Positions 8,779-16,550 of a stretch of DNA of 64,000 bases are shown here, piece by piece (position 1 is the first letter of the stretch; every line of letters begins with the position of its first letter). Origin of the DNA: Candidatus Blastococcus massiliensis AP3 (GTDB lineage: Bacteria > Actinomycetota > Actinomycetes > Mycobacteriales > Geodermatophilaceae); NCBI RefSeq assembly GCF_000582785.1, contig NZ_HG931175.1, positions 905,268-969,267 on the forward strand, written 5' to 3'. Position numbers and translations under genes: made by a program. Below the pieces are notes generated by a model that saw only the letters and a list, made by a program, of their open reading frames with translations, made no database searches and was not told where the DNA came from.

Positions 8779-9024
8779 ATGCTGGTTCGAGAGTTGAGGG
8801 CGCTCCTGGCCCAGGAACACCCTGAGTCGCCAGTCACGGTCGAGGGCTTGTGTCCGCATGGTGACTACTTGGTCCAGTCGGACCTAGAGGTCCTGCATGA
8901 CCAGGGTCCTGCACCGGAGATCGAAGAAGTGTCCCTCTGCTGGACTGCCTCCGAGGACGTCGAGCAGGCATACCGAGAGCGCGCAGAGATGCAGTCCAGG
9001 GCGCGGCCAGGACGCCTGCCCTAG
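8779..9024 (+). CDS. Small hypothetical protein
   Basis: An 81-residue protein (MLVRELRALLAQEHPESPV...) starting at ATG 8779. It has an amphipathic N-terminal helix, a CPHGDYLV segment and an acidic C-terminal half rich in Glu. No family is recognised. Like its neighbour at 8240 it is flanked by repeat copies on both sides and has codon use with more A/T at third positions than the core genes. Confidence 0.5.
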   Translation: MLVRELRALLAQEHPESPVTVEGLCPHGDYLVQSDLEVLHDQGPAPEIEEVSLCWTASEDVEQAYRERAEMQSRARPGRLP

Positions 9025-9045
9025 TACGTCCTCAAGGGTTCACAG

Positions 9046-9094
9046 GTGTCCCTTAGGCCGCCCCTCTGTCCCTGAGCGGCCCACTCAGGGACAC
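9046..9094. repeat. Palindromic repeat copy 3 (inverted)
   Basis: A partial arm GTGTCCCTTAGGCCG (9046-9060) is followed by CTGTCCCTGAGCGGCCCAC (9066-9084), whose reverse complement is identical over 19 bases to 8701-8719 of copy 2, then TCAGGGACACC. It lies 21 bases after the stop of the gene ending at 9024. From here to 9269 I see no gene. Confidence 0.8.
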
Positions 9095-9269
9095 CCGGCC
9101 GCCCCGTCGCTGGTGAGGGAGCTACCGCTTCAAGAAGGTGACGACCCCCGACTCCTCGCCGAGGTACAGAGCCATCGGCGACGGTGATAGCACCTTCGAG
9201 TGGGCCCCTCACTTACGCACCAGCAAAGGGTGCTGCCGCGCCGCCTCGGCAGGGCGAACGTCGGCAGCT

Positions 9270-9707
9270 CTAACTCGTCCGGCGGGCGCGCACCGTCGCG
9301 ACAGTGCCCCAGACCGCGGCCGCGGCCAGCACGCCGACGACGATCAGCAGCAGGTTGCGGCCGACGTCGTGCGGCAGGAACGACGGGTTGTCCGGGTCGG
9401 CGCCGAAGCCGAGCACGAACGGCAGCGCCACCAGGGTGAGCACCCCGGCGACGGCGCCACCGACGACGGCGGCCGGCAGGGCCGGGCGGGGCAGCAGCCG
9501 GGCGGCGAGCCAGCCCAGCCCGATCCACAGCGGCGCGATCACGAGGTCGTGCAGCAGCGCACTGCCGACGAACCAGGTCGCCCAGGCGTCGAGGGGGACG
9601 TCGGCGGTGACCAGGCCGAGGCCGCCGTAAGCGACCGCCGCGAGCCCCGGCAGGAGGAACAGCCAGCGCCACCAGGGGCCCCGGGCCGGCTGGGCGACGG
9701 CGGTCAT
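9270..9707 (-). CDS. Small polytopic membrane protein
   Basis: A 145-residue integral membrane protein with about four hydrophobic segments (near residues 14-35, 45-68, 75-100, 113-133). It starts at ATG 9707, overlapping the stop of the upstream molybdopterin oxidoreductase by four bases, so it is the last gene of a coupled run (GT2, DUF2064, oxidoreductase, this gene). No catalytic motif is visible. The context suggests a partner of the membrane oxidoreductase or of the sugar pathway. Confidence 0.75.
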   Translation of the reverse strand: MTAVAQPARGPWWRWLFLLPGLAAVAYGGLGLVTADVPLDAWATWFVGSALLHDLVIAPLWIGLGWLAARLLPRPALPAAVVGGAVAGVLTLVALPFVLGFGADPDNPSFLPHDVGRNLLLIVVGVLAAAAVWGTVATVRARRTS

Positions 9708-10936
9708 GCCGGCGTCACCCGGGTGACCCACTTGGTCTGCATCACGCCGGGGCGGTTGGGGGCGATCAGCCGGACGGGGAAGCCGTGATCGGGGTCGAGC
9801 GGCGAGCCGTTCAGCCCGGTGGCCAGCAGCGTCCGCGGGCTGCGGGCGTGCGGCGGCGCCACGGTCGAGCGCCGGTAGAGCCCGCCCTCCTGCAGCGACT
9901 CGACGACCACCTCGGTGTCCCGCGCCAGGCCGGCCTCCTCGAGCAGGTCGCCCAGCCGGACGCCGGTCCAGGTGGCGTCGGCGCTCCAGCCCTCGACGCA
10001 GGCGATCGGTAGCCGCTCGGTGCGCTGCGGGAAGGCCGCCAGGTCGTCGAGGGTCAGCTCCAGCCGGTTCGGTCCCTCGATCAGCAGCCGGTACTCCGGG
10101 CCGACGTCGGTGACGCCGGCCGCCTTCGCGGTCTGCCGGACCGGCAGGCCCTGCGGTCCGACCCCGGGCTGCCGCGGCGCGAGCAGCGACACGTCGCCCA
10201 GCGGGGAGAAGCTCTGCCCGACGGTGGTCAGGGTGACCGCACCGACGCCCAGCCCGGCGGCGACGACGAACGCCCGTCGCGGGACCCCGCCCGTCTCCGC
10301 GGCCTCGTCGACGGCGTCCTGTTCGGCGGCCTGCTCCGCGGTCAGGCCGGTGGACGCCGCCGGGGTGCCGCGGCGGGCCAGCCCCCGGCGGATCTCCGGC
10401 GCCTTCGCGCCGACGTGCACGGCCACGGCGCCGATGGCGATCCAGCCGGTCCAGTAGTGCGCCGTCGTGAAGAAGAAGCCGAAGGGATACCACTGGGCGG
10501 TGTTGATGACCCCGGTGACCAGCTGCATGGCGGTCGCCCCGACCAGGACCAGGATCGACAGCCGGCTGACCACCCGGGCGACCGACCCGGCCGGCGGCCA
10601 GGCGAACAGCGCCGGGTAGACCGTCCAGAGCTTCACCAGGAACAGCGGGATCGCCGCCAGGCCGGTGGCCACGTGCAGCCCCTGGGTGACCCGGTAGAGC
10701 CAGGAGGGCGACGCCGGCCAGACGAACCAGCCGGGCGGGTTCTGGATCAGGTGGCTGATCAGCCCGGTGACGAAGCAGACCGCGAACGCCAGGCCCAGCC
10801 AGAGGCCGACCCGCGCCGCGCGCCGCTCGGAGTGCAGCGGGCTGGGGAACGCGCCGGCGCGGAACGGGCCGCGGCGCAGCGCGTCGGGCGGCCCCGGCAC
10901 GCGGGCACCGAGCAGCCGGTCGAGGGCGCTGCTCAC
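9704..10936 (-). CDS. Membrane-bound molybdopterin-dependent oxidoreductase (sulfite oxidase family)
   Basis: A 410-residue fusion. Four hydrophobic segments in the N-terminal half hold His residues in a cytochrome b561-like arrangement (SHLIQNPPGW, QGLHVATG, HYWTGW, AVHVGAKAP). A VPRRAFVVAAGLGVGAV segment near residues 218-235 reads as a twin-arginine signal/fifth helix, then comes a sulfite-oxidase-fold domain with ACVEGWS, where Cys313 is the expected molybdenum ligand. Actinobacterial five-helix molybdenum proteins with a Tat-exported last domain (such as S. coelicolor SCO3746) share this design. GTG 10936 overlaps the DUF2064 stop. The redox substrate is unknown. Confidence 0.85.
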   Translation of the reverse strand: MSSALDRLLGARVPGPPDALRRGPFRAGAFPSPLHSERRAARVGLWLGLAFAVCFVTGLISHLIQNPPGWFVWPASPSWLYRVTQGLHVATGLAAIPLFLVKLWTVYPALFAWPPAGSVARVVSRLSILVLVGATAMQLVTGVINTAQWYPFGFFFTTAHYWTGWIAIGAVAVHVGAKAPEIRRGLARRGTPAASTGLTAEQAAEQDAVDEAAETGGVPRRAFVVAAGLGVGAVTLTTVGQSFSPLGDVSLLAPRQPGVGPQGLPVRQTAKAAGVTDVGPEYRLLIEGPNRLELTLDDLAAFPQRTERLPIACVEGWSADATWTGVRLGDLLEEAGLARDTEVVVESLQEGGLYRRSTVAPPHARSPRTLLATGLNGSPLDPDHGFPVRLIAPNRPGVMQTKWVTRVTPA

Positions 10937-11601
10937 CTCCGGCTCCCGACGGCCGCGGCGACCGACGCCACCACGCGCGCGGTCCGGCTGCCCGGCGGGC
11001 ACTGCGCGGCCACGGCGAGGGCGTCGGGGAAGTGGTCGATGTCGGTGAGCTCGGGCAGGTCGAGCACGACCAGACCGGTCGCCTCGAGCGCGGCCCGCGT
11101 GGTGGCCGCGGTGTCCTCGCGGGACATGGGCACGTCCGCCAGCACCGCGGCGCCCTCGGCCCGGTGCACGCCGAGCGCCCACCAGCCGCCGTCGGGAGCG
11201 GTGCCGAGCACCGCCGTTCCCGGCCCGCCGGCCTCGAGCCGCTCGGCGCAGCGGACGAGGAGCTCGGCGGTCACCTGCGGGGTGTCCATGCCGATGAGCA
11301 GGGTGGGCGCCCCGGAACCGGCCATGGCGTCGGCGAACGCGGCGGCCAGGCGGACACCCAGGTCGCCCTCGACCTGCGGGACGACGGTGAACCCCGCCAG
11401 GTCCAGCGTGCCCGGCTCGCCGTCGAGGGCCACGACCCGGCCGGCGACGGGAACGGCGCGCACCGCGTCGAGGGTGTCTGCCACCGCGGCCGCGGCGATG
11501 CCGGCGGCCTGCTCGGGGGTGCACGGTGGGGTGAGCCGTGTCTTGCTCCGGCCGGGCACCGGCGCCTTGGTGATGACGACGACCTGGGTGGCGAGCGTCA
11601 T
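10933..11601 (-). CDS. DUF2064/TIGR04282-type glycosyltransferase-like protein
   Basis: A 222-residue protein of the nucleotidyl/glycosyltransferase-A fold. The N-terminal VVITKAPVPGRSKTRL is the nucleotide-binding loop of this family, and the GMDTPQV motif supplies the acidic metal-binding residue. Homologues are annotated as DUF2064 or as arsenosugar-type glycosyltransferases, mostly without proof. It is coupled by four-base overlaps to GT2 upstream and the Mo oxidoreductase downstream. There is no arsenic gene nearby, so an arsenosugar role is not supported; nucleotide-sugar formation or transfer fits the context. Confidence 0.8.
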   Translation of the reverse strand: MTLATQVVVITKAPVPGRSKTRLTPPCTPEQAAGIAAAAVADTLDAVRAVPVAGRVVALDGEPGTLDLAGFTVVPQVEGDLGVRLAAAFADAMAGSGAPTLLIGMDTPQVTAELLVRCAERLEAGGPGTAVLGTAPDGGWWALGVHRAEGAAVLADVPMSREDTAATTRAALEATGLVVLDLPELTDIDHFPDALAVAAQCPPGSRTARVVASVAAAVGSRR

Positions 11602-12269
11602 CGCGCCAGCACTCCGCGCATGTCGCGGATCGTGCGCACCGTGCCCAGCACGGTGCCGGTGACCTTCGACTTCGACCCCTCGGTTCGCAGTGCGTAGTCG
11701 ACGTCGACCTCGCGGATCCGCCAGCCGGCGTCGGCGGCGGCGGTCACCATCTCCAGCGGATACCCGAACCGCCGGTCGGTGAGTCCTAGCTCGAGCAGGG
11801 CCTCCCGGCGGGCGGCGCGCGTCGGGCCGAGGTCGTGCAGCCGCAGCCCGGTGCGCCGGCGCAGCATGCGGGCCAGCGCGACGTTGGCCACCCGCGCGTG
11901 CACCGGCCACGCACCGCGGGCCGGCCGGCGCCGGCCGAGCACGAGGTCGGCCGCGCCGGCGCGGACCGGGTCGGCGACGCGCGGCAGCTGGGCGGGGTCC
12001 ATCGAGCCGTCGGCGTCGCAGAAGCAGACCAGGTCGGCGGTCGCGGCCTCCAGCCCGGCGTGCGCTGCCGCGCCGAAACCGCGCTGCGGCACGGCCACGA
12101 CGGTCGCGCCGTGCTCGGCGGCGATCGCGGCCGAGCCGTCGGTCGAGCCGTTGTCCGCGACGATCGCGCGGTAGCCGGCGGGCAGTCGGGAGAGCACCCA
12201 CGGCAGCGAGGCGGCCTCGTCCAGGCAGGGCAGGACGACGTCGACCGTCGGATCTGCGGAGGTGCCCAT
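11598..12269 (-). CDS. Glycosyltransferase family 2
   Basis: A 223-residue GT-A glycosyltransferase. It has VDVVLPCLDEA at the N-terminus, DNGSTDGS (residues 39-46) for nucleotide binding and the metal-binding DAD at 85-87. It resembles the DPM1/polyprenyl-phosphate glycosyltransferase branch but lacks C-terminal membrane helices. The stop overlaps the start of the DUF2064 gene. A polyprenyl-phosphate sugar made here could feed the divergent membrane protein at 12346, which is inference from position. Confidence 0.85.
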   Translation of the reverse strand: MGTSADPTVDVVLPCLDEAASLPWVLSRLPAGYRAIVADNGSTDGSAAIAAEHGATVVAVPQRGFGAAAHAGLEAATADLVCFCDADGSMDPAQLPRVADPVRAGAADLVLGRRRPARGAWPVHARVANVALARMLRRRTGLRLHDLGPTRAARREALLELGLTDRRFGYPLEMVTAAADAGWRIREVDVDYALRTEGSKSKVTGTVLGTVRTIRDMRGVLAR

Positions 12270-12345
12270 GACCTGCGTTCGTACTGGACGGCGATCCGGT
12301 TCGCCCGGTGAGCAGCCGATCGCCGCGCCACCTACTCTCCGGCTG

Positions 12346-13713
12346 GTGACGCCCGCACCGGTCGAGGTCGACCCCGAGCCGACCGCTCCCGATCGGGGGC
12401 GCACCGCCCGCGGTCTGGCCGTCGCCCTGACCGCGCTCTTCGTGCTCGTCGTGTGGCTGACCGGCCGGGAGATCACCCGCGGCGGCGGGAACCTGCACCT
12501 GCGCGACGGCTATGTCGTCGTCGGTCCCTTCGACGTCGTGCTGTCGCCCCGTGTGCTCCTCGCCGTCGCGGTGGCGGCCGCGATCGTGCTGTGGGGTCCC
12601 GCGCTCGCCCGCCGTCTCCGTTGGCGGACGCTGCTCGCGGCGAGCACCGTCGGGGCCGCCGCCTGGGCGGTGGCACTGGCGGTGAGCAGCGGCTGGGGCC
12701 GGCTGGCCGAGCCCATGGCCAGCGAGCACGAGTACGTCGTCGAGGTCGACCGGGTGCAGGACCTCTCGACGTTCCTCTCCACGTTCATCGACTCGGTGCC
12801 GGTCGGATCGCCCGGCCAGTGGGCGACGCACGTGTCCGGGCATCCTCCGGGCGCGCTGCTGGCGTTCGTCCTGCTGGACCGGATCGGGCTCGGCGGGCCG
12901 GGCTGGGCGGCGGTCCTCTGCATCGCCGGGGGTGCGCTCGCCGTGCCGGCCGTGCTGGTCGCCGTGCGCGTGCTGGCCGACGAGACCGCCGCCCGCACGG
13001 TGGCACCGTTCGCCGTCCTCGTGCCGGCAGCGGTCTGGATCGCCACGAGCGCCGACGCGTTCTTCGCCGGGGTGACCGCGTGGGGGGTGACGCTCCTGGC
13101 GCTGGCCGCCGCACGGGCGCCGTCCCGGACCGGGTACGCGCAGGCGCTCGCCGGCGGGGTGCTGCTGGGACTGAGCCTGTACCTGTCGTTCGGGCTGACC
13201 GCCGCGGGGCTGCTCGCGCTCACCGTCGTGCTGCTCCAGCGAGCGCGGCTGGGATGGCCGGGAGTGGTGCGCGTGCTGACCGTGGCCGCCGTCGGGGTCC
13301 TGGTGGTGGCCGCGCTGTTCACCCTGGGCGGCTACTGGTGGTTCGAGGGCATCGGCGTGGTCGCCGAGCGGGTGCGCGACGGCGCCGCCTACGACGACCG
13401 TGCCGCGCAGTCCACCTGGTTCCTGGCCGGGAACCTCGCCGCGGGGGCGATCGCAGCCGGGCCCGCGGTGGTCGCCGGGCTTGTCGGCATCCGCGGTCGG
13501 CTGATGTGGCTGCCGCTGGCGTCCCTCGCCGGCATGCTGGTCAGCAACTTCTCCGGGCTGGTCCTCGGCGAGGCCGAGCGGATCTGGCTGCCCTTCGTCG
13601 TCTGGCTGCTGCCGGCGACCGCCTCGCTGCCGGCGCGCTCGCACCGGTTCTGGCTCACCCTGTCGGCGCTGCTGGCGATCGCGGTGGAGGTGACCGTCCG
13701 CACCCCCTGGTGA
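12346..13713 (+). CDS. Polytopic membrane protein, possible GT-C-type glycosyltransferase
   Basis: A 455-residue membrane protein with about ten to eleven hydrophobic helices. Start GTG 12346 is chosen because a TACTCT box (12333-12338) lies seven bases upstream (leaderless); earlier in-frame starts would overlap the GT2 gene. A large outside loop after helix 3 contains EHEYVVEVDRVQDLSTFLSTF and SGHPPGALL, the sort of acidic and His-rich loop seen in PMT/GT-C lipid-linked sugar transferases. No assigned family is certain. It lies in the sugar cluster and is transcribed opposite to the GT2 run. Confidence 0.72.
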   Translation: MTPAPVEVDPEPTAPDRGRTARGLAVALTALFVLVVWLTGREITRGGGNLHLRDGYVVVGPFDVVLSPRVLLAVAVAAAIVLWGPALARRLRWRTLLAASTVGAAAWAVALAVSSGWGRLAEPMASEHEYVVEVDRVQDLSTFLSTFIDSVPVGSPGQWATHVSGHPPGALLAFVLLDRIGLGGPGWAAVLCIAGGALAVPAVLVAVRVLADETAARTVAPFAVLVPAAVWIATSADAFFAGVTAWGVTLLALAAARAPSRTGYAQALAGGVLLGLSLYLSFGLTAAGLLALTVVLLQRARLGWPGVVRVLTVAAVGVLVVAALFTLGGYWWFEGIGVVAERVRDGAAYDDRAAQSTWFLAGNLAAGAIAAGPAVVAGLVGIRGRLMWLPLASLAGMLVSNFSGLVLGEAERIWLPFVVWLLPATASLPARSHRFWLTLSALLAIAVEVTVRTPW

Positions 13714-13722
13714 CGTTCCCCG

Positions 13723-13746
13723 GGGACTTTCGGCGCCGAAAGTCCC
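13723..13746. terminator. Bidirectional hairpin terminator
   Basis: A perfect 12+12 inverted repeat, GGGACTTTCGGC followed by its complement, with no spacer. It lies exactly between the convergent stops at 13713 (+) and 13747 (-), so it can end both transcripts. Confidence 0.8.
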
Positions 13747-14802
13747 TCAGGGGGCCGGGCGCAGCGGGTCGGTGGCGAAGGCGCGCATGCCGTCGGCGAA
13801 GGTGACCTGCGCGCGGAACCCCAGTTCGTCCGCGGCCCGCGCCGGGCTGGCGACGACGTGCCGCACGTCGCCGATCCGGTACTCACCGGTGACCTGCGGA
13901 CCGGGACCGCCGAAGGCGTCGGCCAGCGCCCGGGCCATGTCGCCGACGGTGTGCGGCTGCCCCGAGGCGACGTTGTAGGCACGCAGTGCGCCGTCCGGCG
14001 GCTCCGCGGTCAGGGCGCAGAGGTTGGCCCGGGCCACGTCGGTGACGTGCACGAAGTCGCGCTGCTGGCCGCCGTCCTCGAAGACGCACGGGGCGCGGCC
14101 GGCCTCCAGCGCGCTGCGGAAGATCGCCGCCACACCGGAGTAGGGGGTGTCCCGCGGCATGCGCGGGCCGTAGACGTTGTGGTACCTGAGGGCGACCGCG
14201 CCGCCCCCGGTCGACGACGCCCAGGCAGCGGCCAGGTGCTCCTGGTCCAGCTTGGTGGCGGCATAGGTGTTGCGCGGGTCGGGCGGGGTCTCCTCGGTGA
14301 CCGGCCCCCAGGCGAGCTGCCGGCCGCAGCGCGGGCACGGGGGCTCGAACCGGCCGGCGTCGAGGTCCTCCCGGCGCCGGGCGGCAGCGGGCACGGCGCC
14401 GTCGACCGGGCACTCGTAGCGGCCCTCGCCGTAGACGACCATCGACCCGGCCAGCACCAGGCGGCCGATGTCGGCGCGGGCCATGCCGGCCAGCAGCACC
14501 GCCGTCCCCAGCACGTTGATGCCGGCGTACTCGGGCATGTCCTGGACGTCGACGCCGAGACCCACCATGGCGGCCTGGTGGCAGACCGCGTCGACGCCGC
14601 CCAGCGCCCGGTCGACCGTCGCGGGGTCGCGGACGTCGCCGTGCAGGAACTCCACGCCGTCGGGCAGCTCCGGTACGACGCCGGCCGGGTGGACGGCGGG
14701 CAGCAGCGCGTCGAGGACCCGGACCTCGTGGCCGTCGGCGACGAACGCGTCGACGACGTGCGACCCGATGAACCCGGCGCCGCCGGTGACCAGGACCCGC
14801 AC
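13747..14802 (-). CDS. NAD-dependent nucleotide-sugar epimerase/dehydratase with cysteine insert
   Basis: A 351-residue extended SDR. The NAD loop GGAGFIGSH is at residues 7-15 and the catalytic Tyr180/Lys184 pair lies in NTYAATKLDQ. Between the Rossmann part and the active site is an insert with YECP (Cys near 130) and PPCPRCG (Cys156, Cys159), a knuckle-like motif seen in one actinobacterial branch of this family and absent from GalE/RmlB. The start is GTG 14802, two bases after the methyltransferase stop. It probably makes or alters a nucleotide sugar for the neighbouring glycosyltransferases. Confidence 0.85.
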   Translation of the reverse strand: MRVLVTGGAGFIGSHVVDAFVADGHEVRVLDALLPAVHPAGVVPELPDGVEFLHGDVRDPATVDRALGGVDAVCHQAAMVGLGVDVQDMPEYAGINVLGTAVLLAGMARADIGRLVLAGSMVVYGEGRYECPVDGAVPAAARRREDLDAGRFEPPCPRCGRQLAWGPVTEETPPDPRNTYAATKLDQEHLAAAWASSTGGGAVALRYHNVYGPRMPRDTPYSGVAAIFRSALEAGRAPCVFEDGGQQRDFVHVTDVARANLCALTAEPPDGALRAYNVASGQPHTVGDMARALADAFGGPGPQVTGEYRIGDVRHVVASPARAADELGFRAQVTFADGMRAFATDPLRPAP

Positions 14803-14804
14803 GG

Positions 14805-15629
14805 TCAGGACGCCAGCTCGAGCCGGGCGTCCACGGACGGGTCGTCGCCCAGGGGCACGAGGCTGGCGAAACAGCGCCCGCCGCGCTCCCAGGTGGCCTG
14901 CACCCTGAGCCCGGCGGCCCGCGCCGGCTCCGCGACGGCGTCGATGCCGACGTGCGCCCAGGGGAACCAGGTGCCGCGCTGGGTCCCGCGCTCGAGCCGC
15001 ACCCGGCCGGCTCGGATGCCGGTGCCGGGCGGGTCGAGCTCGGCGAGGACCCGGCCCGTCACCGCGACGAGCTCGCGGCACCGGGTGAGCAGGGCGACCG
15101 GGTCGCCGCCGATGCCGATGTTGCCGTCGGCCAGCAGCACGGTGTCCCAGCTGCCCTCGGCGGGCACCGGGTCGAAGATCGAGCGCCGCACCGCGGTGGC
15201 ACCCAGGTCGCGGGCGATCGTGACCGCGGCCCGCGACGTGTCGACGCCGAGAGCCATCCGGCCCTGGCCGGCGAGCTCCGCGACCAGCCGGCCGGGCCCG
15301 CAGCCGGCGTCGAGGACCGTGCCGCCGGCCCGGGCGAGCAGGTCGCGGTCGGTCTCGTCGGCCCCGTCGCACCACCGGCCCAGCTCCGAGGCGAGGGAGC
15401 GGCGCGGCCCGTGCTCGTAGCGGGCGAACCACTGCCGCCGCTCCCCCGGTTCCCCGACCGAGCGCAGCGCCGTCCCGTACAGGTCGAGGGTCTGAGGCCC
15501 GACGGTCGCCAGACCCATCGGCCGGCGCCCGGCGTCACGGGACGGGGGGGCGTCGTCGCGTCGGTCTCGGCTCACGTCGTGCGTTCGCGCGGGGGCGACC
15601 GATCGGTTCATCCGTTGCTCGCCACGCAT
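14805..15629 (-). CDS. Class I SAM-dependent methyltransferase
   Basis: The methyltransferase core has the SAM loop VLDAGCGPGRLV, a second acidic position in LGVDTSRAA and an LADGNIGIGG segment in place of the usual motif IV. Start ATG 15629 is chosen because an AGGAG site sits six bases upstream, giving 274 residues; ATG 15611 or ATG 15518 are alternatives, and the first 37 residues are low-complexity. It is the first gene of a two-gene run with the epimerase. A sugar or lipid-linked substrate is suggested by context only. Confidence 0.82.
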   Translation of the reverse strand: MRGEQRMNRSVAPARTHDVSRDRRDDAPPSRDAGRRPMGLATVGPQTLDLYGTALRSVGEPGERRQWFARYEHGPRRSLASELGRWCDGADETDRDLLARAGGTVLDAGCGPGRLVAELAGQGRMALGVDTSRAAVTIARDLGATAVRRSIFDPVPAEGSWDTVLLADGNIGIGGDPVALLTRCRELVAVTGRVLAELDPPGTGIRAGRVRLERGTQRGTWFPWAHVGIDAVAEPARAAGLRVQATWERGGRCFASLVPLGDDPSVDARLELAS

Positions 15630-15776
15630 GCAGAGCTCCTGTCGTCGGCAGATCAGGTGGGGATGCCCGTCCCCGGGTCTCGGCAACCGCCGGAAGAAAA
15701 ATCGGTCGAGCGCAATCCAATCGAGCACTCCGGGCCGAAGACCTCGTGACATCGACCTTCGACACAAGGAGATCCC

Positions 15777-16472
15777 GTGAAGTCGTTCCGCTCCCCCACC
15801 AAGCTCCTCGTCGCCGGCGTCGCCCTCAGCGCCGCTCTGGGCCTCAGCGCCTGCGGCAGCGACGACGCCGCCGCCGACGAGGGCACCTCGTCGAGCTCGT
15901 CCTCGAGTGCGCAGTTCGCCCGCCCCGAGCCCGTCGCCTCGCTGCCGGCCATCTCCGCCGGCGGGGACACCGCCGTCGCCCTCGACCAGGGCTTCGTCGA
16001 CGCCCTGGGCACGCTGGGCCTGACGCCCGGCACCGTCGGTGACGCGACGCTGGAGGAGGGCTCGGTCATCTTCCCGATCACCGGCGGCACCGTGACGCTG
16101 TTCGACAAGGACAGCGGCTACCGCCCCTACGTGCAGGGCACCCTGCTGCACCAGAACAGCGGCCTGAGCCTGACCGCCGGCGGCACCACGGTCGAGCTGA
16201 CCAACTTCACCGTCGACCCGGGCACCCCGTCGCGCCTGTTCGGTGACGTCGCCGTCAACGGCGAGCAGGCCGCCGCCAGCGCGCCGCTGTTCGACCTGGA
16301 CGGCAGCACGCTGAACCCGCCGGCCATGGAGTCCGGCAACGCCGTGCTCCAGGGCACCGAGGTGCTGCTCAGCGCCGAGGCCGCCGAGCTGCTGAACCAG
16401 ACCTTCCAGACCGACGCCCTCGCCGGTGGCTTCCTGATCGGCACCGCGACCATCACGGTCCCGACCAGCTGA
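15777..16472 (+). CDS. Putative lipoprotein, HtaA-like beta-rich family
   Basis: A 231-residue exported lipoprotein. GTG 15777 follows an AAGGAG site by five bases. Residues 1-25 are a signal peptide ending in the lipobox LSAC (Cys26), followed by a Ser-rich linker. The mature part is beta-rich with GSVIFPITGGTVTLF, GLSLTAGGTTVELTNFTVD and LFDLDGS, a pattern I associate with HtaA-like surface domains in actinobacteria, but the match is from memory and the heme-binding residues are not recognisable. It is a single-gene unit closed by a strong hairpin. Ligand unknown. Confidence 0.75.
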   Translation: MKSFRSPTKLLVAGVALSAALGLSACGSDDAAADEGTSSSSSSSAQFARPEPVASLPAISAGGDTAVALDQGFVDALGTLGLTPGTVGDATLEEGSVIFPITGGTVTLFDKDSGYRPYVQGTLLHQNSGLSLTAGGTTVELTNFTVDPGTPSRLFGDVAVNGEQAAASAPLFDLDGSTLNPPAMESGNAVLQGTEVLLSAEAAELLNQTFQTDALAGGFLIGTATITVPTS

Positions 16473-16500
16473 TCGCGTAGTCCGCGAGCATTCGCACACG

Positions 16501-16528
16501 AGGGGTGGAGCCGGCTGGCTCCACCCCT
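16501..16528. terminator. Strong hairpin terminator
   Basis: The 12-base arm AGGGGTGGAGCC and its exact complement are separated by four bases. It lies between the lipoprotein stop (16472) and the convergent M20 stop (16551), so it can serve both genes. There is no U-tract, as is usual in high-GC actinobacteria. Confidence 0.85.
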
Positions 16529-16550
16529 CCTGTGCGTCCTGGGGACGACG

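Noticed and set aside
10933..11601. Arsenosugar biosynthesis role for the TIGR04282-type gene
   Set aside because: No arsM, radical SAM arsenosugar enzyme or arsenic regulator is near; the family name alone is not evidence.
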